Notes under the pieces: model-generated
The model's input: the letters and a program-made list of their open reading frames with translations, nothing else
Database searches by the model: none
Told to the model about the DNA's origin: nothing
Program-made: the position numbers and the translations under genes
Source of the DNA: Sphingobium sp. C100
Lineage (GTDB): Bacteria; Pseudomonadota; Alphaproteobacteria; Sphingomonadales; Sphingomonadaceae
Direction: 5' to 3'
Assembly: GCF_000508185.1 (NCBI RefSeq)
Contig: NZ_AYOY01000187.1
Coordinates: 19,073-83,072, forward strand
DNA: 64,000 bases
Part shown: piece after piece, positions 27,918 through 37,702 of the stretch
Layout: each line of letters begins with the position of its first letter
How positions within the stretch are numbered: the stretch's first letter is position 1

Positions 27918-29776
27918 CAGATTTCGATCCTGCTGGCTTGGACCTCACCTTGGGCGCCTAGCGATAGCATTCGCACCACCTCCGGCCCTGGCTCGTCATC
28001 CGAATGCATCGACCGTATGGCCGCAATCGCGACTAGTGCGTAATGCCGGATTTCCTGATGACATTGGCGTGAGAAGCTCGCTGGAAGACTCCCGTTAGCC
28101 ACGCGCATCAGATATTCAAAGAGAAGAGGGCGCAGATCCAACTGCGGCATCTTCGACTGCCCCCACATCTTGGGGACTGCAACCCCCAATGCAGGTCGGC
28201 GGGTCACCGAATCCTTCGACAGTTTTACGGAAAGATTGGTGGAGGATGTCCGATCGACCGCGTCGACTGTGGCTACGCGCCCTGACGGATCGTCAGTCTT
28301 GCCGATGGTTCCGGACAGCCACAGATGATTGTCGTCCGTCGCCATCATGCCCGTGAGCGCCCGGTTGAGACCACGCACCAGTTGGCGAGTAAAAGGGTCC
28401 GTGACGTCTCGGCTAGCGCTGCCGTTCAGAGCATTGAGCAGTCGCAGGTATTCTCCACCATGATGGAAGATGGTTAGTCGCCAGGGCGTCGCTGCCTCAA
28501 CGTCTGGGTGGTCGGGCAGCAGGAAGAACGCTCGTCGGCGTTGCGCCTCAAGCCCGCGTCGAAAGTTCTTGATCGCGCTGTCGCCTCCGCCTCCGCCGAG
28601 ATAGTCGCGCCTGAGCGGATCAAACAGCCTCGTTCCATAAGTCGGCTCCTGGTCGAAAAGCTCGTCATACAGCGTCTTGGGTTCACGTTGGACGAGCATT
28701 GCGTCGATCAAATTGTTAGTCTCGAAGCCGATACCTAGCACCTCGAAGATGCCAAAAACGCGGTTCGCACGCCGACGGTCATCCCGAAGGTTACGCCCCA
28801 TCGCGTTGTTATAGGGGTTCGTGCTGCCGTAGTCATTGGACGCCGCCCGCCGCTTTGCGGTGGCACAGTCGAGCAGCGGACGATCCGCGTTCTTCGAATC
28901 CCCGAGAATAATGTTCACGACGAGAGTGAGCAGCTGCCGGATAGGCACGTGCTGATCGTTCGCTGCCGCCAGACGAAGCGATTCTCGAAGGCGGCTACGG
29001 AACAAGGACGGCATGCTGTCGCTCGGCATCAGCAGCGACCGGTTGAGCCGGATCGGGCAAGGATTCTCCCCCGTCGTTCCCGCGCAGCCAGTGCATGCGC
29101 CATCCCAGTCGGGATGGTCGAGCACCGCATCGAATATCGCATCGACGGTCTCGCTGCTCCAGGTCCTGCTGAGGTTCATTAGCCGTAGCGACAGAGTGTC
29201 GTCTGCCTCGCGCTCGCTTCGGAGCATCTCGGTCAGGCATTCGTGGAGGTTTTGGTAACCTGTCGCCTCAGGGCCACCAACGTGCACCGCGTCCCGGAAG
29301 TATTTCAGTAGCTGGCCGTCATTGGCGGCGACCAGATAGAGAGCGTCGGTGTTCTCTCCAAGAAGGGCCCCTGCGAAGCTCTGTAGTTCGGCGAGCTTCT
29401 CGCTATCGGAGATTTCACTGAGATCACGGATGACGCGCAGCTCGCGTCCATCGGAGCGCGCGATCTTGAGGACGCCCTCCAGCCCGGGCCAACTGCTCAA
29501 TGCGTCGGGATAGTGGTCCTGCAGATAGCGTCGGATGTGAAAGGTCTTGCCGTCGCCGGCGGTTCCGGTGAGGATCACGTTTCGACCGACACCGGACAAC
29601 TCGGATTCGATGTCATTGAGACGGGGTGCTTCCGTGCTGATGCTAGCAATGCCATAATCTCGCTCCGCCTGCCGGACATTTTCGTCGCAAAGACTGTCCG
29701 AGGCTGCCACAGGCCCGTAGGTGGCGAGGAAGTCGATCAGCCTATTGCGGTCCTGAGCCCCCGTCACAGGTGGCAC
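27917..29776 (-). CDS. sspF: SspF/DptF-type P-loop NTPase, phosphorothioate-dependent restriction
   Basis: A 619-residue P-loop protein. Walker A is ILTGTAGDGKTFHIRR (about residues 68-83), placed after an N-terminal segment beginning QDRNRLIDFLATYGPV. A possible zinc cluster, CTGC...GENPC, lies near the middle. This domain start and architecture match DptF/DndF-type proteins. GTG 29776 has an AGAGGA about 12 bases upstream; an alternative GTG at 29767 would give a 4-base GTGA overlap with sspD like most junctions in this operon, so the true start is open by three codons. It should act with SspG and SspH in restricting unmodified DNA. Confidence 0.78.
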   Translation of the reverse strand: MPPVTGAQDRNRLIDFLATYGPVAASDSLCDENVRQAERDYGIASISTEAPRLNDIESELSGVGRNVILTGTAGDGKTFHIRRYLQDHYPDALSSWPGLEGVLKIARSDGRELRVIRDLSEISDSEKLAELQSFAGALLGENTDALYLVAANDGQLLKYFRDAVHVGGPEATGYQNLHECLTEMLRSEREADDTLSLRLMNLSRTWSSETVDAIFDAVLDHPDWDGACTGCAGTTGENPCPIRLNRSLLMPSDSMPSLFRSRLRESLRLAAANDQHVPIRQLLTLVVNIILGDSKNADRPLLDCATAKRRAASNDYGSTNPYNNAMGRNLRDDRRRANRVFGIFEVLGIGFETNNLIDAMLVQREPKTLYDELFDQEPTYGTRLFDPLRRDYLGGGGGDSAIKNFRRGLEAQRRRAFFLLPDHPDVEAATPWRLTIFHHGGEYLRLLNALNGSASRDVTDPFTRQLVRGLNRALTGMMATDDNHLWLSGTIGKTDDPSGRVATVDAVDRTSSTNLSVKLSKDSVTRRPALGVAVPKMWGQSKMPQLDLRPLLFEYLMRVANGSLPASFSRQCHQEIRHYALVAIAAIRSMHSDDEPGPEVVRMLSLGAQGEVQASRIEI

Positions 29777-30588
29777 ACTGCGCAGCCGTCCTCTGACTTC
29801 GCTGATACCGCTCTCCGGGGCATGCGCTCGACGTCATCCAATGATCGGCCGTCCACCCAGGTATATTTCCGCCCCCGCTTCATCGTCTCGTATGCCTTCG
29901 ACTTTTCGTAGAGTTCGGGATGCTTCTCCTTGAGCCCCTGCCACTCGCCGATCTGCTGATAGAAGCAGAAGTAGCAGCCCGAACGGCTGCGCCACTCATA
30001 GTATTCCGGGAGGCCCAGGCCCGCGCTGTCGAGGATGCGGCCGACCTCGGCGAGGTCAATACCGTCGTCGCGATAGGGATAGACAGGTGTGATGTTCGGG
30101 CGTTCGGAGATCACGACGGGTTTCGCTCCCGCGGTGCCGCTGCCCAAATAACCAGAGCGGTTTTCGTCCGCCCTGATGCCTATGTAAGAATAGGCCCTGT
30201 CCGTTCCGACGAACTTTTCGAATGGCGCAATCTTCATGATGCGTGTGCACCACCGCGCGCGCGGGCTAGGGAGGAATCCTGCAAAATGCTCGTAGAGTGC
30301 GATGTCGAAAGCGGTTCGACCCGGCTTTTCGGCGACGTCAAACAGGTCGAGGGCCGAAACCCGATTGATCTCGATTCCGAGCACGTTTTCAAGACGGTCG
30401 AGATAGTCGTAGGTTTCGGGCAGTTCAACGCCAGTGTCCGAGAACACGTATTCGAACCGAATCTCGGGGTTGCGCTGACGCAGATAGACAGCGAGCGCAG
30501 ATGAGTCCTTCCCGCCGGACACCGGAACGATGTGCCGAGCCTGATCATCGGCCAATGCGTCGTCGATGTGAGCAACAGTTGCAGTCAT
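29764..30588 (-). CDS. sspD: SspD, PAPS reductase-like ATP pyrophosphatase (phosphorothioation)
   Basis: A 274-residue PP-loop protein, related to PAPS reductase and DndC. It should activate the DNA backbone by adenylation so that sulfur can be inserted. The PP-loop SGGKDSS is at residues 24-30, followed by EYVFSDTGVELPETYDYL. Cysteines in RWCTRIMKI, GCYFCFYQQIGEW and a C-terminal CAVC could hold an iron-sulfur cluster and pass sulfur. ATG 30588 overlaps the sspC stop as ATGA. Position after the SspC-type ATPase and before FGH gives the name SspD rather than DndC, whose partner DndD (an SMC-like ATPase) and DndE are absent. Confidence 0.85.
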   Translation of the reverse strand: MTATVAHIDDALADDQARHIVPVSGGKDSSALAVYLRQRNPEIRFEYVFSDTGVELPETYDYLDRLENVLGIEINRVSALDLFDVAEKPGRTAFDIALYEHFAGFLPSPRARWCTRIMKIAPFEKFVGTDRAYSYIGIRADENRSGYLGSGTAGAKPVVISERPNITPVYPYRDDGIDLAEVGRILDSAGLGLPEYYEWRSRSGCYFCFYQQIGEWQGLKEKHPELYEKSKAYETMKRGRKYTWVDGRSLDDVERMPRRAVSAKSEDGCAVCHL

Positions 30589-33500
30589 GCTCGCCCCCCG
30601 TTTTTTCTGATACCTGGTCCGGAATGTGCAGGTAGATCATCCATTTGTGCAAGCAGATTGGTGAGATCTGAAAGCCGCGCCTCGATGATCGGCCTCAATT
30701 CGTTCTGCGGATTTGACGTGTCGATGGCGGCAGTCTCGATCCGCTCCCGCGCTTCGCGGAGCGCGGCGCGGAACTGCGGCGCCGTGCGATCATCCCACTT
30801 GTCCAGCCCACACTGCAGCAGGATCGAACTCAAGGCGGTCGCGAACGATTTCGGCGAGAAGCGCTCGTTCGCCGTCTCGACAGCCTTGCGCAAGACGGCC
30901 TTGTCGCTGATGCGAAGATCTGCGCGCTGTTCCATCGCGCGACTATCAAAGCAGGCGGCCCAATTCTTCACCGCTGACAAAAGGTCATCGCCGCCACCTT
31001 CGATGCGAAAGGCTTCGGCCAGAACAGACATGGCTTCGGTGGCATACTGTTCCGATAGTCCGTCGATGCATTTACGCGCACGTTCGACCTTCGGGATGAT
31101 CGTCATGTCGCCCTTCGCGGCGCCAAACGCTGCAGGGATATGGTGGAAGATCATTTCGACCGGATCTCCACCGGCATCGATCGCCCGCAGAAGTGCCTTG
31201 GCGGGCGCGTCCAGCTTCTGCGTCCGCCGCGAGCCCTCCGGCACGCCCGCCCGCCATTGGCCGATGGCGTCGTACGCCGCCCGGATAAGTTCGTCCTCGG
31301 CGCCGGGCTGTTCGTGGGTAAAGGCGTAGGACAGCTCACGCAGATAGTTGATAACCTTCAGGTCGGTCGCTTCGACTCTAATCGCGACGGCGTCCGAGTT
31401 CATGACGAGTTGGTCGAACTGGAAGCCCAGCACGTCGGGAAGGTAGATACCATCGATGTAGAGCGCGACGGCGCGCGCGAAGGCGCGGTAGCCTGCCGCG
31501 ATGATGAGCGGCATCACCGCGCGCGGCACGCCGTAGTTAGGCGCAGCAAGCCGCTTTACCAGGGCGGATAGGGGCTTGCCACGAGAGTCTGTCGGCTCGC
31601 GAAGGAACACGGCGATCTCGGTCCACACTGCGGATAGGCCCTCGTCGCTGATTTCTTCCAGATGCGCGAAGCCCCAACCGATGCCGTCGAACCGGTGCAA
31701 TCCGGTGCGCTCAAGGACAGTGCGGTAGATAGACGCCTCAGCTCCCTTGTCGTCGGCCGCGTAGCCGAGTCCTTCCCGCTCGGCATGCTCGAGAATTGCG
31801 CCGACCACGCGAACACGAGCGGTCTGCATCGTTCGTGAAGCGACGTCGCGCATAAGCTGTTCGTTGGCGATGCGTGGGGTCAGACGATACCAGCGGTCTA
31901 GCAGCGACGAAGCTGCGATCGAACCGGGGCGGTCCCCGGACACGTCGAGCTGTTTGCCCTCGGACCACCAGATTGCCGCCGAAGCCCTCGGATCGAGCAG
32001 CGAGCGCAGGAGGGTGGCGAGGTGCTCGAAGGCGACCGACTGCAGTTCGTCCAACTCGGTCGTGACCATCGGGTCGCTGGCAATGAACTCCCGGTCCTCC
32101 CGCAGTGCCTCTAGGGCCATGATCTCGACCGCAGCGCTTTCGACGTCGACGGGAAGCACGGGAATTACAAGGATGCGCCCGACTTTGATATCATCACCCG
32201 CGGCCACGGTTGCCGCCTCAATGTCGGACACGCTGCGGGCGAGTACGTATTCGATGTGGCAACCATCACCCGATCGCTGCGAGGTTGTGATCGCCCCTGG
32301 CTCGACATATGCGCCGTCGAAGAAGCGGTTGACCCCGTGACGCGCGTTGTGTCCGGGCGCGCGCAGGCTGGGCGCTGGGAAGCGATCGTCGAGGAACTGC
32401 TTCAGGTCGAACCCGTAGGCCTGCTTTTCCCGCTCCTCCCGCACCCTGATGGCGACGTCAATATCCGCTCCGTGCCAAACCGCGACGTCGTCGTTGTTGC
32501 GACGCCAGAGGAGCAGCTTTGCGTCTATGAGTGCGGATACGGCGCAGGTAACGGCGGCCGGCTTAACTCCCGGTCGCAAGACGGCCAACTCTAGGACGTC
32601 GCGCGGAAGGCGACGCCGCTCACCGCTGGTGCCGAGCTGGAGCAGACAGGCCGCGGCGAGAGCTTCACGCTGGAGCTCGTCTGATGCGCGTGAACGCGCG
32701 CTCTCGGTTTCAACCCAGCGCCGGTATGCGCCACCGATGCCAACGTCGCCGCGCAGCGCATCGGAGAATGCAGTGTAGATTTGCTCGACGCCCACTGTCG
32801 ACGACAGGTCCGTCTCGCGAAGAAAGCTGAACAGACTGCGCTCGTGCTGTCCAACCCGTGCAGCGAGGATAGGTAGGATCTGCAGAGCTCCTGCCGTCAA
32901 TGGCCGCGCGTCGCTTATTGTCTCGGCGATCACCGCCTCGTCCGACATTCCGTCGAACCACCGCGCTTCCCGAGCTCGATCGATGGTCTCGGCCGTTACC
33001 TTGCCTTTGGGCTGGCTGGGACGCAGATCGGCGACCACCTGTCCGATCAGCCGGTATATTTCTTGGCTATCCTCGATCATGCGAACGACGGCGAAACGAC
33101 CCTCGACTTTACGCCACTCACTGCGGGTCGTCTCGTTGAGCCTGGAAGCATAGGACAGCAGGTTCTGGTGGAGCAGCAAGGTCAGGCTCATTGTCGGCCC
33201 GCTCGCGCGGGCCACACGCTCGGCGAGCCGCTGCAGCGTATCGAGCTCGTCCGGTCGGCCGCTACCAACGATTCCTTCGAGATGCCGACCGAACTCGTCC
33301 CAGATGATCGCCACGTGGTCCCATCCGCCGCTTCGCATGGCTTTTCCGAAGCCGTCCACGGTCTGCGGCTTGGATGCCATCCCGAGTCCCTCGGCTATAG
33401 CCGCGAGTGGATCCGTGACATGACCCGATAGAGTGATGACGAGACCGCGGCGCTCCGCTTCGAGCCGCTCGGCCAGTATGCCGTGCAGGCTTATGTCCAG

Positions 33501-33755
33501 TTCCTCGAACGCGCGAAGCAATCCGCTAACGACGGCGCTGTCTGAGGTCTCGTTACGCACGGCGAGTGCGGCGACGCCGGCAGCTAGGCTCTTTCCACTC
33601 CCGTAAGGGGCGATGACCATGGTCGCAGCGCCTTGTGTCAAGACTGCGGATAGGACAGCCGTTGCGCGTTGTGTAGGTCGATAGTGTGCGAACCGCTCGG
33701 GCTGACTGAGATCCTCGACAAGGCTCATCGACCGGAAGAAGTCGTCGCGGATCAT
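30585..33755 (-). CDS. sspC: SspC-type ATPase (single-strand phosphorothioation)
   Basis: A 1056-residue ATPase. It starts MIRDDFFRSMSLVEDL and contains Walker A APYGSGKSLAAG (residues 49-60) and Walker B HVAIIWDEFGRH (about 147-158); the rest is a long, mostly helical tail without a domain I recognise. It is not SMC-like and so differs from DndD. The size, position between the DUF4007 protein and the PAPS-reductase-like protein, and the ATPase domain agree with SspC, which provides ATPase activity needed for phosphorothioation. ATG 33755 overlaps the sspB stop (ATGA) and was chosen over an open frame that continues 43 codons upstream inside sspB. Confidence 0.78.
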   Translation of the reverse strand: MIRDDFFRSMSLVEDLSQPERFAHYRPTQRATAVLSAVLTQGAATMVIAPYGSGKSLAAGVAALAVRNETSDSAVVSGLLRAFEELDISLHGILAERLEAERRGLVITLSGHVTDPLAAIAEGLGMASKPQTVDGFGKAMRSGGWDHVAIIWDEFGRHLEGIVGSGRPDELDTLQRLAERVARASGPTMSLTLLLHQNLLSYASRLNETTRSEWRKVEGRFAVVRMIEDSQEIYRLIGQVVADLRPSQPKGKVTAETIDRAREARWFDGMSDEAVIAETISDARPLTAGALQILPILAARVGQHERSLFSFLRETDLSSTVGVEQIYTAFSDALRGDVGIGGAYRRWVETESARSRASDELQREALAAACLLQLGTSGERRRLPRDVLELAVLRPGVKPAAVTCAVSALIDAKLLLWRRNNDDVAVWHGADIDVAIRVREEREKQAYGFDLKQFLDDRFPAPSLRAPGHNARHGVNRFFDGAYVEPGAITTSQRSGDGCHIEYVLARSVSDIEAATVAAGDDIKVGRILVIPVLPVDVESAAVEIMALEALREDREFIASDPMVTTELDELQSVAFEHLATLLRSLLDPRASAAIWWSEGKQLDVSGDRPGSIAASSLLDRWYRLTPRIANEQLMRDVASRTMQTARVRVVGAILEHAEREGLGYAADDKGAEASIYRTVLERTGLHRFDGIGWGFAHLEEISDEGLSAVWTEIAVFLREPTDSRGKPLSALVKRLAAPNYGVPRAVMPLIIAAGYRAFARAVALYIDGIYLPDVLGFQFDQLVMNSDAVAIRVEATDLKVINYLRELSYAFTHEQPGAEDELIRAAYDAIGQWRAGVPEGSRRTQKLDAPAKALLRAIDAGGDPVEMIFHHIPAAFGAAKGDMTIIPKVERARKCIDGLSEQYATEAMSVLAEAFRIEGGGDDLLSAVKNWAACFDSRAMEQRADLRISDKAVLRKAVETANERFSPKSFATALSSILLQCGLDKWDDRTAPQFRAALREARERIETAAIDTSNPQNELRPIIEARLSDLTNLLAQMDDLPAHSGPGIRKNGGRA

Positions 33756-34660
33756 GCCGCAGTCCTCGTCGCCCGGCTCTTGACGCGCGCGTAGAGCTCG
33801 GCGAGCCATGCGTCGGGATCGCGCGGGGAGACGACTAGATGCCGTTCGCCTGCGGACGTCTCGACCCCGACTCTGCCGGACCATCGTTCCCCTCCGATTT
33901 TTCCAACCATCTCCTCGATAGCATCAAAACCCATGCACAATATGCGGCCCGGGCCGCCCCGAACCGAAGCGAGCTCGCGCAGCGACAAGGCCGATTTGTC
34001 TAAGTCTCCGCTGAGGATAGAGGCGCTCGCCAAAAATGCCTCAACCGGAACGGCGTGGGGATTGCGCGTACGTTCAAAACGATTGACAGCGTCGTGGCGA
34101 ATGATGAGGCCAAGCTCGCGTAGCGGGCAGGCGCCAACGTCGGCAGGATCGACCACATCCACGCCGGGGCGGGCGGCATACGAGCCGACGAGACACGCGA
34201 TCTCGCGCTGCGCCGCACCGGGGGTAGCGGGGCGAATGGCGTGGCTGCGTGTGAACTGCAGGAATGCGTCGGTGCACGCTACGCGGTCGAAGATCCGGTC
34301 CGTGTGGTCGTTGAAAAACCACGACCACACGGTACCTTCCCGGCGTGCGAGGGCAAGATGCAGGAACCACCACGTTCCGGGCAGCTCGAAATACGGGTCA
34401 TGTTCCAGGATCAATGCATTAAGGGGGCTGGGTTCGATGGCGCTCCGCCTTCCTTCCCGGGGGGCACCAATCCCAGTCATGTCGAGCCAGTAGCCAAGCG
34501 AGTCTACCATCTTAGACCCAAGGCCCAGATCGTCGGCGGTCACAGCGTTCGCTACGAAAGACCCTTCGTCCCTCAAGCGTGATGCTCCCTTGGGCAGCCA
34601 GCCATATCTCACCGGGAAGGTGGCGTGGCCACCATATTGGAAGCGGATCAGATTGCTCAT
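33752..34660 (-). CDS. sspB: SspB, DUF4007-family protein (phosphorothioation nickase)
   Basis: A 302-residue DUF4007 protein. Its N-terminus FQYGGHATFPVRYGWLPKG, then LGLGSKMVDSLGYWLDMTGI and LILEHDPYFELPGTWWFLHLALA, are the hallmark blocks of the family. SspB is reported as the nicking component that opens one strand during SspABCD modification. The C-terminal part (VVSPRDPDAWLAELY) is family-variable. ATG 34660 overlaps the sspA stop as ATGA, and the gene's own stop overlaps sspC the same way. No dndB or dndE homologue is present, which supports single-strand (Ssp) rather than double-strand (Dnd) chemistry. Confidence 0.85.
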   Translation of the reverse strand: MSNLIRFQYGGHATFPVRYGWLPKGASRLRDEGSFVANAVTADDLGLGSKMVDSLGYWLDMTGIGAPREGRRSAIEPSPLNALILEHDPYFELPGTWWFLHLALARREGTVWSWFFNDHTDRIFDRVACTDAFLQFTRSHAIRPATPGAAQREIACLVGSYAARPGVDVVDPADVGACPLRELGLIIRHDAVNRFERTRNPHAVPVEAFLASASILSGDLDKSALSLRELASVRGGPGRILCMGFDAIEEMVGKIGGERWSGRVGVETSAGERHLVVSPRDPDAWLAELYARVKSRATRTAA

Positions 34661-35859
34661 TCGAACATACTCATCGTGCGGGTGAGACGTGCTATTGTGG
34701 CGACCACGGTGTCGATCTCCTCAATGGTGTTGAGGGGCGACACGGCGAAGCGGATTGTGGAGAACGCCTCCGCTTCGGTCATTCCCATCGCTAGCAGGAC
34801 ATGTGAAGGGGTCGGCCTCATACTCGAGCAGGCGGATCCCTGCGAGACCATGATGCCCTCGGCATCGAGTTGCGCGACCATAGCCATACCGTCAATGCCG
34901 GTGAATGTAACGCTGCTCGTATTCGGCAGGCGCTCGGCCTTCGCGCCGTTCACCCTAGCGTTCGGGACCCGTTCGACTAGCTGCTGCTCCAATCGGTCGC
35001 GCAGCTTCCGCATGCGATTTACATCCACGAGAAAGGTGGAAGCCCGCGCTGAACACGCTGCGGATAGGCCAGCGATCAATGCGACGGGTTCGGTGCCTGC
35101 GCGTCGACCGCGCTGCTGATCTCCACCGTGGACCAGCGGACCAATGCGGTCTTCTCCCATCTTAGTGATTATCGCGCCAATACCCATTGGAGCGTGAAGT
35201 TTATGCCCGGATATTGACACAACATCGGGGGCTCCGCGCCCCACCCCGACCGAAATCTTGCCGAAGGCTTGCGCTGCATCTGAATGAAATAGAATGCCCG
35301 TACGGCCTTCCAGAAGGTCGGCGATCGCTGCAATGGGCTGCATCACCCCCGTTTCGCTATTCGCCGACTGGATGGATAGAACAACTGGTCTGTCCACACA
35401 CGCCAAGGTCGTCTCCAGATCGTCGAGACGAATCACTCCATCGGCGTCAACGCCGATCACCGAGACACTGACGCCCTGGCTGGAAAGCGCGCGCGCTGTC
35501 GCCAGCACCGATGGATGCTCGACTTCAGTCGTCACCAGCGTGGCACCCATCGTGACGGCCGCATGCAGAACCGTGTTGTTGGCTTCAGTGCATCCAGATG
35601 TGAAGGTCACCGTCTCGTCAGACGATCCATTGACCAGCGAGCTTACGGCATCGCAAGCATCAGTGACGATCCCGCGTGCTATCGCACCTCCATGGTGAGT
35701 GCTGGACGGGTTCCCCGCCTCCCGCAGCGCCGCGGTCACTGCCTCGATGACTACGCCAGTCGTTGTTGTATTAGCATTCGCGTCAATATTGATCACGCGA
35801 TTACTGTGATCGACGCAGGAATTATCTTTCGTATTCAATTCAAACATTTCAACCCGCAT
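34657..35859 (-). CDS. sspA: SspA/DndA, cysteine desulfurase (phosphorothioation sulfur donor)
   Basis: PLP-dependent cysteine desulfurase, about 400 residues, that mobilises sulfur from L-cysteine as an enzyme persulfide. The fold begins INIDANANTTTT. The PLP lysine is in SGHKLHAPMGIGA (about residue 218), and TEVEHPSVLATA and the substrate loop RRAGTEP are present. The catalytic cysteine is in SQGSACSSMRPTPS (about residue 340). It is the first gene of the phosphorothioation operon. The start is unsure: ATG 35859 and ATG 35847 are both reasonable with no strong ribosome site, while the open frame running to 35973 has unlikely sequence. It could also serve general Fe-S assembly, but its overlap with sspB argues for a dedicated role. 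Confidence 0.88.
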   Translation of the reverse strand: MRVEMFELNTKDNSCVDHSNRVINIDANANTTTTGVVIEAVTAALREAGNPSSTHHGGAIARGIVTDACDAVSSLVNGSSDETVTFTSGCTEANNTVLHAAVTMGATLVTTEVEHPSVLATARALSSQGVSVSVIGVDADGVIRLDDLETTLACVDRPVVLSIQSANSETGVMQPIAAIADLLEGRTGILFHSDAAQAFGKISVGVGRGAPDVVSISGHKLHAPMGIGAIITKMGEDRIGPLVHGGDQQRGRRAGTEPVALIAGLSAACSARASTFLVDVNRMRKLRDRLEQQLVERVPNARVNGAKAERLPNTSSVTFTGIDGMAMVAQLDAEGIMVSQGSACSSMRPTPSHVLLAMGMTEAEAFSTIRFAVSPLNTIEEIDTVVATIARLTRTMSMFE

Positions 35860-36469
35860 CGGAAATTTATGACTCAAAACAGTATATGAGACAAATGCCA
35901 TTAGGCAAAGCAAGCTGTCGCGATCGCCTGAATTTTTCCACATTAGCGCATGTGTCTTTTTTGTTCCATCCATGACGGCGTCCGTTGCAACAAGTATGCT
36001 GCTTGATCGCCCAGATGGCCCATAGTTTTCGGCTCGGAGTAAATAACCGGCCCGCGACGTTCGCGTAGCTGCTTCCTGGGATAGCGACTTCTAACGTCAG
36101 CTGTCCCCGGGTCGCTTTTCACAACCTACCGTTCCGGACCGTCCACCGAAGCGTCATTCCGGCGCGAGCGCGGCGCCGATTCAAAAGGAGAAAGCATCGT
36201 TAGACGGCGGCGTGTGGCGCACTGGCGGTCACGCCCGATGAAGATGAGCACCACGCTTTACACAATTGCACCACGACAATCGCGCTGGGGGGCTTTATTC
36301 GGAAAGCTTCGTGAGCATCGCAGCAAGGTTCGTCCAGCTTCACTCAACGACCAAACCGGCTTGATGGCTCTCGGTTTCGTCTGACGAAGCGGAGAGCACA
36401 ATTGATGGGGGGCTATATCTTAAAATAACATATATGATGAATAAATATTCTTTATCTGCCAAATATGAC
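35860..36469. other. Intergenic region between the ssp operon and hipA
   Basis: No gene seen. AT-rich sequence around 35860-36000 should contain the ssp promoter reading leftward, but I could not fix -35/-10 boxes. The end near hipA carries a copy of CATATATGATG (36429-36439), the same 11 bases as the left arm of the hipBA operator. Confidence 0.45.
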
Positions 36470-37702
36470 TTAAATTCTGTGCGCCGTTTCCATCTCAGCG
36501 GTATCGAAAGCGGCCTCATAATCGCGCGCCAGCGCGCCAGAAACGCCAACCTGTCTGAAGGCTTCCCGCCATCCGTCTGAAATGCGCTGCGCCATTGTCC
36601 GGATGATATCCCGTGCCTCGGTCTCGGCAATCTCGAAAAATTCACAGGCTTCCAGGGCAAGATTGATCGACCGATCATGAGCCCCGCCCTCGAGGATCGC
36701 CGTCTCAAGATGCGGGTTGCGGTCCGGTGCCGGATTCACGTCGAATACCGGCGACAAGCGCCACTGACCCGCCCCCACATAGAGGAAGCCGTGGTTCTTG
36801 AGATGATCATCCTTGTTGGACACGAGGATCGTGAAGATCAGACGCCGATAGAGTTCACGGAAATCGTCGGAAGGATCGGGTGAATAAGCCCGCATGAAAT
36901 CGACGATCTCCGTATAGGAGCCCAGCTCCACCCCCGTCTTGCCGAGTGCGGTGCGCGCGGAGATGTAGGGAATCCGTGCGGCCCCACGCCGGTCGAACCG
37001 CTGGATCAGCGCGACCGGGAACGGCGTGTCGGCCAGTTCCAACCGTGTCTCGGGCGTGCGGATACCGCAGGCTGCCGCCAGGCGGAGGGTCGCGACCTCG
37101 ACGCGCTCGATCGGCTGTTGATCGTGGACCGAGGTGAACTTCGCCAGCCACAGCGCATCGCCGTCCCTGACATTGGCTTTGGGACGAGCGCCGCCGGAGC
37201 CGCCGGCGCCGGCGAGCGCCTGCATATCCTCGGGCGACATTTCCTTGCCTTGCTCATAGGCGCGCGCGATCGCCGTGATGGTTTCGAGATCGACCAGACG
37301 CGGGATGGCGTCCGCTGCCTTGCCGCGAATGACCTCGCCCTTTTCATCCAGAAAGCGCAATGCACCTTGCCGGCAGGCATCGTCGGAAAGCGTCAGATAC
37401 TCGAATTCGTTGAGACCATTGCCGTAGGCGCGTTCGAGCAGCCTTCGTCCCCAACTGTCCGGAGCCGCATCGGCGAAAACGCCCGCCAAAGCGTCGCGCA
37501 TGTTGCCGGGCTGCCCCGAGGTGTGAAATGGGCCGGCCTCGAGAGGGAAATCGGGCTGTATGGCGAAGGCACGCGGATTCTCGATCCATTCGGCGCCATA
37601 GGCGAAGGTCGAGAATTGACGCGACCCGGCATGGGTGAAACGCAACTGGCCCACCGATGTCCGGCCTTCGCCAAGCGCGACATGGGCGACGAAATCGGCC
37701 AT
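36470..37702 (-). CDS. hipA: HipA-family serine/threonine kinase toxin
   Basis: Full-length 410-residue type II toxin of the HipA family. E. coli HipA phosphorylates glutamyl-tRNA synthetase, causing growth arrest; the target here is not known. The N-subdomain 1 begins DFVAHVALGEGRTSVGQL. GAGGSGGARPKANV is the glycine-rich loop with lysine, LIQRFDRRG follows, and the catalytic segment is SNKDDHLKNHGFLY with FDVNPAP as the metal-binding motif. It begins one base inside the hipB stop (TGATG), so the pair is coupled. All expected catalytic residues are present, so the toxin appears intact. Confidence 0.88.
   Translation of the reverse strand: MADFVAHVALGEGRTSVGQLRFTHAGSRQFSTFAYGAEWIENPRAFAIQPDFPLEAGPFHTSGQPGNMRDALAGVFADAAPDSWGRRLLERAYGNGLNEFEYLTLSDDACRQGALRFLDEKGEVIRGKAADAIPRLVDLETITAIARAYEQGKEMSPEDMQALAGAGGSGGARPKANVRDGDALWLAKFTSVHDQQPIERVEVATLRLAAACGIRTPETRLELADTPFPVALIQRFDRRGAARIPYISARTALGKTGVELGSYTEIVDFMRAYSPDPSDDFRELYRRLIFTILVSNKDDHLKNHGFLYVGAGQWRLSPVFDVNPAPDRNPHLETAILEGGAHDRSINLALEACEFFEIAETEARDIIRTMAQRISDGWREAFRQVGVSGALARDYEAAFDTAEMETAHRI

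Noticed and set aside
29764..35859. Naming the modification genes dndA-dndE.
   Set aside because: There is no DndB, SMC-like DndD or DndE; DUF4007 and the non-SMC ATPase fit SspB and SspC.
19086..36000. Search for an SspE restriction GTPase.
   Set aside because: No DUF262/DUF1524-type gene is present in the operon or nearby; the restriction half is FGH.
36340..36708. A 122-codon minus-strand frame at the hipA 3' end.
   Set aside because: It overlaps the conserved HipA C-terminus in another frame and has no recognisable domain.
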